Notes: generated by a model from the sequence alone, not told the origin. A stretch of DNA of 13,110 nucleotides from an uncultured bacterium (GCA_903938205.1 CAJACJ010000509.1:1-13110); one strand, 5' to 3'; shown: positions 1 to 6,903, counted from the stretch's first letter. Numbers and translations are program-made.

Positions 1-249
1 GATTTAATGAGCAAGTTGCCCGCAGCGGATCAATCTTGGCACGATTCCATGCATTTAGAGTGGGGTTTCTACAAAGTGATGCAATCGGTCATTCCAAATT
101 TCCAACTCTTTTGGCTGAGCGATGCGCTGACACAAAAGAAAAATATTGGATTTGAATACATTGTCACGGCGGTCCCGTACGGATTTGTGTTGATTGTGAT
201 GGCGCTGGCTGTTGTCACATTTCTGTTCCAGCGCCGCGAAGTTGGCTGA
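1..249 (+). CDS. ABC-2 type transporter permease, C-terminal fragment (5' end outside window)
   Basis: The reading frame is open from the first base (codons GAT TTA precede the first ATG at position 7), so this is very likely the end of a longer gene and not an 80-residue protein. The visible part has a polar stretch containing the phrase PNFQLFWLSDALTQ, then one clear transmembrane helix (about residues 56-76 counted from the ATG), then a short basic tail FQRREVG. From memory, ABC-2 permeases of planctomycetes end in a similar way, with a last helix followed by FQ-x-REVG. This suggests the membrane subunit of an ABC exporter, whose ATPase gene would lie upstream and out of view. It ends convergently with the - strand membrane-protein gene at 303. 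The reading frame is secure; the family call is moderate because only the tail is visible. Confidence 0.6.
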   Translation, partial: DLMSKLPAADQSWHDSMHLEWGFYKVMQSVIPNFQLFWLSDALTQKKNIGFEYIVTAVPYGFVLIVMALAVVTFLFQRREVG

Positions 250-275
250 ACGCTGGATTGTGTTTTAAACAGCGT
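250..275. other. Inverted repeat between convergent genes, possible weak terminator
   Basis: The 53-base gap between the permease stop and the convergent gene end at 303 contains a perfect 6-base inverted repeat, ACGCTG (250-255) and CAGCGT (270-275). The 14-base loop includes GTTTTAAA. A T-run lies inside the loop and not after the stem, so this is not a classical intrinsic terminator on either strand. Its position between convergent genes is the main reason to list it. Confidence 0.25.
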
Positions 276-302
276 CAAATTGTGAAAGCAAGCCGTCGCG
301 AT

Positions 303-869
303 TCAATGTGTCCAAGTTGCTACTTCAGCTCTTCGCTTTGATCCCAACAGAAATACGCCAATGACAAGCGGCGGAACAATGCCCAGCAGTCCGGCGCAAC
401 CCGCTTGCGCGTACCAAATACCTTTGATTATTTCAGGAGTCAATTGCTGCGTTGGTTGATTTTGCTTTTCCAATTGCGCAAGCATGGTTCGTTTCAACCA
501 TGCCTGCATGTCATCACGATTGTTGATTTGAATGGCAAGACCAACAACATTCAGCACAAGACAAAGAACCACCCACCACTTGGCCATGGAATATCCACGA
601 CTCATTTTCTTGCGCAAGTACCAACCACTCAGGGCTCCAAGAACTGTGACGACAGTTCCACAAATTTGAAGCATCCGCAACGCCGACACGATCCAGTCTG
701 GCAAACCTTGATAGGTCTCGACCGCCAAGGATTTATTGAAGAACCCCCAGATTGCACTCAGCACTCCAACCACGCCCAAAATCAGCATGATCCAGCCAAG
801 AATGGTTGGCCATTTTGTAGGCGCTTGCGGTAGAAACGGATCTTCAACTTCGGAAAAGATTTGAGACAT
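303..869 (-). CDS. Small multi-pass membrane protein of unknown function
   Basis: This 188-residue protein is not one I recognise. It has four strongly hydrophobic segments at about residues 22-44, 60-85, 97-115 and 155-176, with a charged, glutamine-rich stretch between helices 3 and 4 (about 117-147). The N-terminus is acidic and proline-containing (EVEDPFLPQAP) and the C-terminus carries a basic patch (GSKRRAE). No enzymatic motif is visible. It is the last gene of the - strand block, about 50 bases after the stop of the exported ClpP-like gene, so co-transcription is plausible. It could be a membrane partner of that pair or simply an independent gene. No convincing Shine-Dalgarno sequence precedes the ATG. 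The opposite strand also carries an open frame here, but it lacks any protein-like features. Confidence 0.75.
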   Translation of the reverse strand: MSQIFSEVEDPFLPQAPTKWPTILGWIMLILGVVGVLSAIWGFFNKSLAVETYQGLPDWIVSALRMLQICGTVVTVLGALSGWYLRKKMSRGYSMAKWWVVLCLVLNVVGLAIQINNRDDMQAWLKRTMLAQLEKQNQPTQQLTPEIIKGIWYAQAGCAGLLGIVPPLVIGVFLLGSKRRAEVATWTH

Positions 870-919
870 GTCTGCAATGTATCAATTGCGCGGCAACTGA
901 ATCAGGCCTTGAGGTTCAA

Positions 920-2086
920 TTATTTATTCTTGCGCGCCTCTGCGAGTTGCTGCTTCATTTCTTTTTTCAAGCGCTCGAAAGCCTGCTTCACAATTGGTGC
1001 TTTGACTTTGGCTTTTTGAAATCCCGCCATAAGGTCATCATATTTTTGGGCATCTTCTGGAATAAGCGGGCCCCCGCCTTCATACCCCATGGCAACGGGC
1101 TCACATTTTTCCCAAATGCGCAGCATCTCATCAAGCAATTTCAAGCGCGCCGCAATTTGCCCGGCCTCGCCTTGGCTTGCGCCTTTGATGTCCCATTCTG
1201 TCTTCAAGCGCGAAGCCGCCTTCTTGGAATCAGCGACCGTCTTCTCCCAACTATCGCTCACTTTCTTTCCAGTTGTATTGACAACATATGAATTTGGTTT
1301 CAACTGCATGATCTTAAAAAGTTCCTCTTGGTTGTCGGCGGTGCCTTGAGAAAATCCGCAATCAAGCGCGTTGTTTTCATTGAAGGTGAGATTTTCTTGA
1401 TCGTTGCTCAACATCACTTCACCATTGGCGTTATCAAAGAAAGTGACTTTGCCACTCTTGGGGTCTTTCGTGTAACTGACAACCAAAGGTGAATACACCA
1501 TGCAGCGACCAACTTGGCCATTGCGACCAGCACCCTCTGAAACTTCGCCAACTCTTTGAATCCAAGCCTCCAGTGCCTTGCCCTCGGCGCTCTTGCCGCT
1601 TCCGGAATCCAGCATGGTGATTGAACCCAATGTTCCGGTCTTTAGAAAATAAATTTCGCGGCAATGCATGGCGGTAAACGCGGCGCCAGAAATAGCCTCC
1701 TCAATCCAAGCCACTACACGATGCTTGTCGCGCATGCGAATTAGCGTGTCGGCAATTTCATCGCCTTCAATCACCAATCCGCCGCCGGAATTAATTCGAA
1801 TGACAATGATTTGGCCTGGACCAAATTTGTCGGCCTCTTTCTCAATCGCCTCCATTTCATTGTGGCGCAAGCCAACACCAACCATGCCACCAAGTTCAAG
1901 AATGAAAACTTGTCGACGCGTGTCTTTTTCACCGACGCCCAATTTGGCGGCATCCGTGGCTTTGGATGTTGGTGACGATGGAGTTTTGGTTGGATCAGGC
2001 ACCACCGGAGTCGCAGGCTTGGTTTGCGCGAACGCGGCACTTGCGCAAATGGCAAGCGTGAAGAATGTTGCGTGGAGATTTTTCAT
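920..2086 (-). CDS. Exported ClpP/NfeD-like serine protease homologue (crotonase fold), putatively active
   Basis: The 388-residue protein begins with a Sec signal peptide (basic MKN, hydrophobic core, likely cleavage after AFA at residue 20). A Pro/Thr/Ser-rich linker runs to about residue 55. A ClpP/crotonase-type domain follows at about 58-260. It has a strand-turn INSGGG (98-103) matching the oxyanion-hole turn of ClpP, SppA and NfeD proteases, then W127 and AISGAAF, where Ser133 is at the nucleophile position. It then has GTLGS (151-155), and Lys170, which lines up with the catalytic lysine of archaeal NfeD (1510-N) in a by-memory alignment ending in a shared GRN. The phrase NENNALDCGFSQGTAD (237-251) corresponds to the late LT-x-x-EA-x-x-LGLAD element. 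The C-terminal third is helical and charged. AAGGA lies 7 bases before the ATG. It is probably a periplasmic Ser/Lys peptidase; the substrate is unknown, and activity is inferred only. Confidence 0.8.
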   Translation of the reverse strand: MKNLHATFFTLAICASAAFAQTKPATPVVPDPTKTPSSPTSKATDAAKLGVGEKDTRRQVFILELGGMVGVGLRHNEMEAIEKEADKFGPGQIIVIRINSGGGLVIEGDEIADTLIRMRDKHRVVAWIEEAISGAAFTAMHCREIYFLKTGTLGSITMLDSGSGKSAEGKALEAWIQRVGEVSEGAGRNGQVGRCMVYSPLVVSYTKDPKSGKVTFFDNANGEVMLSNDQENLTFNENNALDCGFSQGTADNQEELFKIMQLKPNSYVVNTTGKKVSDSWEKTVADSKKAASRLKTEWDIKGASQGEAGQIAARLKLLDEMLRIWEKCEPVAMGYEGGGPLIPEDAQKYDDLMAGFQKAKVKAPIVKQAFERLKKEMKQQLAEARKNK

Positions 2087-2104
2087 ATGGGCTTCCTTGT
2101 GATA

Positions 2105-2121
2105 AGTCCGAACTACGGACT
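2105..2121 (-). promoter_or_regulatory. Intercistronic hairpin between the two ClpP-like genes
   Basis: A perfect 6-base inverted repeat (AGTCCG and CGGACT, 5-base loop) fills half of the 33-base gap between the ClpP-like genes. On the transcribed strand the 5' arm starts at the A of the upstream TAG stop codon. No U-run follows, so termination is unlikely; the Shine-Dalgarno AAGGA of the downstream gene (2094-2098) lies just outside the stem. A role in mRNA stability or translational coupling is possible. Confidence 0.5.
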
Positions 2122-3220
2122 ATTTATTCTTTGGCGCAGACCTGCTTTGCTCCTTGAGTTGCAGCAATAATTTTTCAACATCATCCAATCCTGGTCGTCC
2201 TTGGATTCTCCAACGAAATTCAACGGCGGGATATTTCTTCATGGCATCGCGGACGCGTTCCAACGCCGTCTTTGCCGCGGTGAATTTAGAAGCCGCCACA
2301 TTTTTCTCGTAATCACCAAAATATTCGATGGATTTTGTGTACGTCTTACGCCACTCGGTGATGTAGTCGCCAACAATTTTCACGCCATCTTGATTGTTTT
2401 TACCGAGAGAATCATCCCATTCACGATAGCCAAGCAAGAACATGAGATCCTCGATGCTGTCGGCGATGCCGTCGCACAAGCCAAGATCCTCCGCGGTCTT
2501 CGCGTCAAAGTTTGCCACGGCTTGGGTATCGCCATCAACCAAAAAAGTTCCCTTGGTGTCAGAGCGCCATGTCAAATTGCGACCGTTCCATGAAACACTC
2601 AGCAACAGTTCAGGGCGCATCATGGCCAAACCCAACTCCGATGGATAGCCACCGCGGCGCAAGAAGCCGTTGACAATTCCAGTCCACGCCGCCATGTATT
2701 TTTTTCGAACTTCGTCGTCACTGGTGCGCTCATATTGTTCACGCACACGGTCCATTCCCCACAATCGCGCCTTGCTGCTCATATACAGATCAGGCCAGGC
2801 CAACGCCAAGGCCGTGCTGAAACCAACTGAATCTTTCACCCACATGACTTGCGGAATCGTTCCAAGATCGGCCTTCAAAAGATCGATCATTTTGCGCGCG
2901 TCCTCAAAATCCATTTGACCACGCTCGGAACGATCGTCATTTCCCAAATACGCTTTGCCTGTTTTACCGTCGGAACTTTCCATTACAAAAATAATCAGGT
3001 CCGGCTTTTTTTCATTCACGTCCTTCACAACTTTTTCAAAGGCGCTCAAGCGAATGTCCGTTCCCATTTGTCCATGTCCGTCAAGGCCAATGGGTATGAC
3101 ATAAATTTTGGGAGCCTTGGATGGATCCTTCTGATTCATTTGCAAAGGCGATGGTGCGTCAGCTGCAATTGCGAACACGGCTGCGAGCATCATCGCGAAC
3201 AATGGGGCGAAGCGTTTCAT
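2120..3220 (-). CDS. Exported ClpP/NfeD-like paralogue, likely catalytically inactive
   Basis: This 366-residue protein has a signal peptide (MKRF, hydrophobic core, cleavage near residues 19-21, AIAA) and a ClpP/crotonase-like region at about 38-265. It is a paralogue of the next gene downstream. W127 aligns with W127, LYM with IYF, a lysine five residues before a tryptophan (K174/W179) with K170/W175, and AEDLGLCDGIADS (243-255) with the equivalent late element. The nucleophile position, however, is Gly133 (SVGFST in place of AISGAA), and the oxyanion turn reads ESSDG, not NSGGG. So the fold seems kept while the serine is lost, unless Ser135 substitutes. The C-terminal portion (about 285-366) is helical, charged and ends in KNK, as does its neighbour. 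It starts 18 bases after the cca stop, across a hairpin. It is probably periplasmic; a scaffold, regulator or substrate-binding role is inference. Confidence 0.75.
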   Translation of the reverse strand: MKRFAPLFAMMLAAVFAIAADAPSPLQMNQKDPSKAPKIYVIPIGLDGHGQMGTDIRLSAFEKVVKDVNEKKPDLIIFVMESSDGKTGKAYLGNDDRSERGQMDFEDARKMIDLLKADLGTIPQVMWVKDSVGFSTALALAWPDLYMSSKARLWGMDRVREQYERTSDDEVRKKYMAAWTGIVNGFLRRGGYPSELGLAMMRPELLLSVSWNGRNLTWRSDTKGTFLVDGDTQAVANFDAKTAEDLGLCDGIADSIEDLMFLLGYREWDDSLGKNNQDGVKIVGDYITEWRKTYTKSIEYFGDYEKNVAASKFTAAKTALERVRDAMKKYPAVEFRWRIQGRPGLDDVEKLLLQLKEQSRSAPKNK

Positions 3221-3240
3221 GATCCGTGAGTATACGGATC
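3221..3240 (-). promoter_or_regulatory. Intercistronic hairpin abutting a start codon
   Basis: A perfect 7-base inverted repeat (GATCCGT and ACGGATC, 6-base loop) spans the whole gap between cca and the first ClpP-like gene. On the transcribed strand the 5' arm begins inside the cca TGA stop codon and the 3' arm ends directly against the ATG at 3220. No Shine-Dalgarno sequence is visible, and the region where one would sit is within the stem. A ribosome finishing cca would melt the stem, so translational coupling is a reasonable inference. Confidence 0.55.
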
Positions 3241-4513
3241 AAGTGTTGGAAAGTTGCTTGGCCAATGCGGTGGCGTCGGCCTTGCTGGAAATTTTTTCTT
3301 CAAGCTGAGCGTCATACACCGCGTCCAAAATGCGCCGAAAGTTTGGTCCCGCACGCAAACCCATGGCAATTAAATCATCTCCGCAAAGCCACGGCGTTGG
3401 GGAAATACCTTCTTTTTGCAGGGTTTGAAAGTCTAGGTGAATGCGCGCCGCAACCTCGGGCGCGTCCGTGGCAAAGACGTGAAGCGCGTCTAGGAAAGAC
3501 GCATTGGACGCGGTTCTTTTTTGCAGCGCCTTTGTGAACGTGTTCCACTGCGGCAAGGTTGCCTGCAATTGAAGGGTGTTCGTGAGGAAGTCCCGCTCCT
3601 TGTTTGAAAGCACAAGCGCGCTTGTCCATTTGCTCACGCGCTCTTGCCACGGCAATGCGGATTCACGATCAAGCATCCACGTCGCAAGAACGGTGGCCAA
3701 CTGTTGCGCCTGCATTGTTTCTGGGTGTGGAGATGGCGCTGTTGATATAGCCAATGTTGTTCCAAGTGTTCTCACTTTTCGCAGCGAAGTTGGCGGCGCA
3801 GTTTCAAGCAGCGTGCTTGGCGCAAGGCCCAGCGACTCGATGAGTTGAAGCGCTTCAACACGAGATGCGTGCGCGATCATGCGGCGCAATTCCTGACCCA
3901 CGCGTTCGCGACTGACTCCGCGAAGTTCATGCGCATGCGCGCGAATGGCCGCTTCTGTTTTGGGCTCAATGATCAACCCAAATCGCGCCGCGAAACGCAC
4001 CGCGCGCAGCACGCGAAGCCGGTCCTCGCTCAACCGCGCGTCTGGATTGTTGATGGCGCGCAAGATTTTATTTTGAATGTCGGCGCGGCCATTCACATGA
4101 TCAATGATGTCGCCCGTAGCGGGATTCATAAAAAGTCCATTGATGGTGAAATCGCGCCGATTTGCATCAGTAATTTCATCGCCAATTTCAATGTCCTCGG
4201 GACGGCGGCCATCCACATAACGGCCGTCGGCGCGAAAACTGGCGACCTCCACCACGCGCCCCTTGTGATGCACCAGGATCACGCCAAAACTTTCACCAAC
4301 CCCGCGTGCCTTGGGAAATATGGCTCGAATTTGCTCGGTGGTGGCGCTGGTGGCGATATCAAAATCGGTTGGTGAAAGTTGAAGCAACTCATCTCGCACG
4401 CATCCCCCCGCAAAATAAGCGGTGTGACCCGCCGCCGAAAATTTTGCTGCAATTTCAGCCGCCGCGTCGCGCGCGCTCATGCTTGGAACACTTGGAAAAT
4501 GTGCGTCAGGCAT
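3239..4513 (-). CDS. cca: CCA tRNA nucleotidyltransferase / poly(A) polymerase family protein
   Basis: This is a class II nucleotidyltransferase of the family that adds or repairs the 3' CCA of tRNAs in the cytoplasm; the same fold includes bacterial poly(A) polymerase I. With the chosen start it has 424 residues, usual for the family. Visible motifs in order: FAGGCVRDELL (34-44), the catalytic acidic pair in DFDIAT (50-55), RRDFTING (119-126), and RLSEDRLRVLRAVRFAARF (160-178), the nucleotide-recognition block. Near the C-terminus, GDDLIAMGLRAGPNF and VYDAQLEEKI (about 378-408) match the RNA-binding tail. The frame is open to 4618, but that would run 113 bases into plsC. ATG 4513 gives an 8-base overlap with the plsC stop and fits coupling; ATG 4480 is an alternative. 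Neither has a clear ribosome binding site. CCA-adding and poly(A) activities cannot be separated by eye. Confidence 0.9.
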   Translation of the reverse strand: MPDAHFPSVPSMSARDAAAEIAAKFSAAGHTAYFAGGCVRDELLQLSPTDFDIATSATTEQIRAIFPKARGVGESFGVILVHHKGRVVEVASFRADGRYVDGRRPEDIEIGDEITDANRRDFTINGLFMNPATGDIIDHVNGRADIQNKILRAINNPDARLSEDRLRVLRAVRFAARFGLIIEPKTEAAIRAHAHELRGVSRERVGQELRRMIAHASRVEALQLIESLGLAPSTLLETAPPTSLRKVRTLGTTLAISTAPSPHPETMQAQQLATVLATWMLDRESALPWQERVSKWTSALVLSNKERDFLTNTLQLQATLPQWNTFTKALQKRTASNASFLDALHVFATDAPEVAARIHLDFQTLQKEGISPTPWLCGDDLIAMGLRAGPNFRRILDAVYDAQLEEKISSKADATALAKQLSNT

Positions 4514-5306
4514 TTGCGTTGGTGGAGGAATGAACCTGTGGATTTGGTGGCTGTGAATAATTCGCGCGCGCGCTGTCGCTGACTTGCGCCGACACCAGAA
4601 GTTGATCGCCCGGACCATTCGCGGGAAATCGTCCTTGGGTTGAACGGCGAATGGATTCGCGTCGATTCATGCGCAATCGATCCACCGCCAGACGCAATCG
4701 TTCAATGCCGCCGTCGGGATCGTTGATCAACACTTCTGGATCAATAGCCTCGCCCGCCTCCACTTCAAGTCGGCCGCCAAGACGCGGCAACTTGCGCGAA
4801 CTGGGCCAAATATCAAAGCCGCCTTCAAGACCAATTGGAACCACTGGAACTTTGGCGCGGCGAATGAGCAGCGCGACACCGCGTTGAAACGGCGCGATGG
4901 CTCCGTCGTCGCAGCGGCCACCCTCTGGATAAATGAGCAAGCAGCGTCCTTGCGCCAAGACTTGCAACGCGGTCTTGATCGCCGCGGAGTCGGATTTTTC
5001 TTTCAGTGGAATAGCGTTGAATGAAGCGATGAGCGCGCCAAAATATTTATTGTTGAAGAGCGTGCTGCGCGCGATGTACGCAGTCTGCCTGTCATACGCC
5101 ACGGCGGCATGTGGAATGGGATCCAGAAATGATTGATGATTGCCCACCAGCAGCACGCCGCCAGTGCGCGGAATATTGTGGGCGCCAACAACTTTCATGC
5201 GATACAAAATTCTGGCCACTACGCCGCAAAAAAGCGCTATGAAATCCCACCAAACGGCTTGTAGAACTGTGCGCCCAGGCGCGCGCCGCGCGAAGTCATG
5301 GAACAT
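4506..5306 (-). CDS. plsC: 1-acyl-sn-glycerol-3-phosphate acyltransferase (PlsC family)
   Basis: The protein transfers an acyl chain to lysophosphatidic acid (or a related lysophospholipid) to make phosphatidic acid at the inner membrane. The 266 residues contain all four acyltransferase blocks: NHQSFLDP (56-63) with the catalytic His57 and Asp62 of the HX4D motif; FNAIPLKEKSDSAAI (96-110); the glycerol-phosphate-binding YPEGGR (126-131), a variant of FPEGTR; and VPVVPIGLEG (153-162). A hydrophobic segment near residues 16-34 can anchor the enzyme. The conserved domain ends around residue 210. The remaining 55 residues are a polar, low-complexity tail rich in Ser, Asn, Gln and Pro, not expected for the family. 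The start codon overlaps the cmk stop as TAATG, implying translational coupling. The family call is strong; the acceptor specificity is not proven. Confidence 0.88.
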   Translation of the reverse strand: MFHDFARRAPGRTVLQAVWWDFIALFCGVVARILYRMKVVGAHNIPRTGGVLLVGNHQSFLDPIPHAAVAYDRQTAYIARSTLFNNKYFGALIASFNAIPLKEKSDSAAIKTALQVLAQGRCLLIYPEGGRCDDGAIAPFQRGVALLIRRAKVPVVPIGLEGGFDIWPSSRKLPRLGGRLEVEAGEAIDPEVLINDPDGGIERLRLAVDRLRMNRRESIRRSTQGRFPANGPGDQLLVSAQVSDSARANYSQPPNPQVHSSTNANA

Positions 5307-6031
5307 TAGTGGCGCACCACCGCGTTGTTTGCAATGGGCAACCGCTCGCCAAGTCTTTCGCGCGCCAAATGTTCAAGCGTGGAAACAACAGTTTCAAGAT
5401 CCATGTGGCTGGTGTCCACGCGATCAGCGCCCACGGGAATACGCAGCGGTCCTACCGCGCGCGTGGAATCCACATGATCGCGATGTTGAATCGCGCGAAG
5501 AATGCTGGCTTCATCGGCGATGTGCCCCGCCGCGCGCAATTGCGTCACGCGTCGTTGGGCGCGCACGCGCGCGTCGGCCTCTAAATAAATTCGCAGCGGC
5601 GCGTCTGGAAATACCACCGAACCTTGATCGCGACCTTCAGTCACCAAGCGCGGATGCGCGTTGGCAATTTCCCTTTGACGACGAACCATTTCGCGGCGCA
5701 CATCGGAGCACGCTGACACGGGCGACACCGCTTCGGTGACTTCCGCGGAGCGAATGAAAGGACTCACATCGCGACCACTCAAGACAAGTTTGGGCGGACT
5801 TGATTTCCAGTCAAACACCAATGTGGTGCTGGCCAGCGCGGCGGCGATCGATTCGCCATCGTCAATGGGAATGGAATTCTCAATCGCTAAAAAAGCTGCG
5901 GCACGGTACATGGCGCCAGTGTCAAGAAATTCCAAACCAAGCCGCATGGCCAACATGTGCGCCACGGAACTTTTCCCCGTGCCCGCGGGACCATCAATAG
6001 TAATAATGAGCGGCTTTTGATTGGAATTCAT
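5306..6031 (-). CDS. cmk: (d)CMP kinase (cytidylate kinase)
   Basis: This 241-residue enzyme phosphorylates CMP and dCMP with ATP in the cytoplasm, feeding CTP/dCTP synthesis and recycling CMP released by phospholipid synthesis. Motifs: P-loop TIDGPAGTGKSS (11-22); LDTGAMYRA (36-44), the substrate-binding region; SGRDVSPFIR (85-94); EGRDQGSVVFPDA (132-144), the family block with Gln where many homologues have Ile; YLEADARVRAQRR (149-161), followed by the lid; and RDHVDSTRAVGPL (184-196), which carries conserved CMP-contacting Arg and Asp residues. Length is normal. The ATG overlaps the TGA of the preceding TIM-barrel gene (ATGA), and its own TAA overlaps the plsC start, so it sits in the middle of a translationally coupled run. 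The pairing with an acyltransferase gene is common, because CMP is a by-product of CDP-lipid metabolism. Confidence 0.95.
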   Translation of the reverse strand: MNSNQKPLIITIDGPAGTGKSSVAHMLAMRLGLEFLDTGAMYRAAAFLAIENSIPIDDGESIAAALASTTLVFDWKSSPPKLVLSGRDVSPFIRSAEVTEAVSPVSACSDVRREMVRRQREIANAHPRLVTEGRDQGSVVFPDAPLRIYLEADARVRAQRRVTQLRAAGHIADEASILRAIQHRDHVDSTRAVGPLRIPVGADRVDTSHMDLETVVSTLEHLARERLGERLPIANNAVVRH

Positions 6032-6828
6032 GCTGGTTCTGCGGCCTCAATTGCGGCGGAAAGCATGTCGCGAGCCATGCTGAGCGGTTTGATTGGATCG
6101 CCTTTGCCCAAATAATCAAGCGACAAAGAATTGACGTAGCCCACCGCGCGCAATGTTTCCACGCACTCGTCCAAACTCCATTCGGAGTGTTCTCCCTCCT
6201 CGGAAAAACCTTTCACGCTTGCCGTAATGGACTGTGCGTACGGCGCAAGTTTTCTCAACTCTTGACCCACACCGCCATTGGTTGCCGCATGTTGAAACGA
6301 CGGCATGGTTCCAATGCGGAATCCGCCAACTTTTTTCACCACATCAACCAACAATTTTCCATCGCTCAAAAATCCGGTGCCACTTTGCAACAACAAGGCT
6401 ATTTCAAATTTGTCCATTTCCGACAAGGCCATTTTCAATGTTTTCACAACCGCGTCAGCGCGTTCTTGCGTTGTGACTTCCGCCAAACTAATGGCCACGC
6501 TTGAACAACCAATTCGAGTCGCCGCGGAGGCGAGACGGCGCAACCGATCAATCACGGCGGGCTGATTGACTGGATTCCACAAATTCAACTCAGGAGTTTC
6601 GATCAACACCAGAAATGGACAGTGCGCCTTGTCGGAAAGATCGCAGAGCCGCTCAAAATCTTTGGGAGTTCGCCCTGCCAACAAATCTGACGGAATATTC
6701 AGTCCGCGCAGGCCCATTTCTTCATTGACAAAAGTTGGAAGTTCAAAAATATCCAAAGGCTTTTTCGCCCGCTTCATTAAAGGTCGAAGTGCTCCGACCG
6801 AAAGCGTTAAAACCATTTGGGATGTCAT
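6028..6828 (-). CDS. Xylose-isomerase-like TIM-barrel protein with degenerate metal site
   Basis: This 266-residue protein resembles the sugar phosphate isomerase/epimerase superfamily (AP endonuclease 2/xylose isomerase-like TIM barrels). The pattern of short hydrophobic strands and amphipathic helices fits a barrel: LDIFELP (25-31), FLVLIETPELN (72-82), SSVAISLA (109-116), FEIALLLQSGTGFLSDG (141-157), FRIGTMPSFQHA (170-181), and VNSLSLDYLG (232-241). In typical members the corresponding strands read ENHGG, PDFGNF and IEYEG, supplying the metal-binding Glu, Asp and Glu. Here they read LQSGT, PSFQH and LDYLG, so most ligands look replaced. The enzyme may be inactive or use another chemistry. 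ATG 6828 was chosen, with a GAGAG-like site upstream; extension to 6861 would need a TTG start. It is the first gene of the - strand block, coupled to cmk by ATGA. The precise function is unknown. Confidence 0.7.
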   Translation of the reverse strand: MTSQMVLTLSVGALRPLMKRAKKPLDIFELPTFVNEEMGLRGLNIPSDLLAGRTPKDFERLCDLSDKAHCPFLVLIETPELNLWNPVNQPAVIDRLRRLASAATRIGCSSVAISLAEVTTQERADAVVKTLKMALSEMDKFEIALLLQSGTGFLSDGKLLVDVVKKVGGFRIGTMPSFQHAATNGGVGQELRKLAPYAQSITASVKGFSEEGEHSEWSLDECVETLRAVGYVNSLSLDYLGKGDPIKPLSMARDMLSAAIEAAEPA

Positions 6829-6874
6829 CCGGGGTCTCTCTTTCGATTTGCAGGATAGCAAAGCTCAGGGACAC

Positions 6875-6880
6875 TATGAT
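6875..6880 (+). promoter_or_regulatory. Possible -10 element for the gcvH transcript
   Basis: The divergent region 6829-6903 must hold the start signals for both the gcvH group and the - strand block. TATGAT (6875-6880) is a good -10 match and would give a short leader before the gcvH ATG. The nearest -35-like hexamer, TTGCAG (6848-6853), lies 21 bases upstream, which is too far, so the promoter is tentative. On the - strand only a weak TATCCT (complement of 6852-6857) was seen. Confidence 0.3.
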
Positions 6881-6893
6881 CCCGCACCCCAAT

Positions 6894-6897
6894 GGAG
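6894..6897 (+). promoter_or_regulatory. Ribosome binding site that sets the gcvH start
   Basis: GGAG lies 6 bases before the ATG at 6904. An in-frame ATG at 6892 overlaps this GGAG and has no ribosome binding site of its own, so 6904 is the better start. Clear Shine-Dalgarno sequences are scarce elsewhere in the window. Confidence 0.6.
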
Positions 6898-6903
6898 AAC
6901 ACA

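Noticed and set aside
405..833. + strand ORF (142 codons) opposite the 188-residue membrane protein
   Set aside because: The - strand product has four clean hydrophobic helices and a normal start; the + product is Thr/His/Asn-rich with no pattern.
3845..4375. + strand ORF (176 codons) opposite cca
   Set aside because: The cca motifs on the - strand cover the same bases; the antisense product has no coherent features.
4514..4618. Longer cca start at 4618
   Set aside because: It would overlap plsC by 113 bases and add a basic leader (with WCRRKSATARARI) not found in the family.
5140..5739. + strand ORF (199 codons) opposite cmk and plsC
   Set aside because: Both - strand genes are certain from motifs; the + product is Arg/Pro-rich and disordered-looking, a typical shadow frame.
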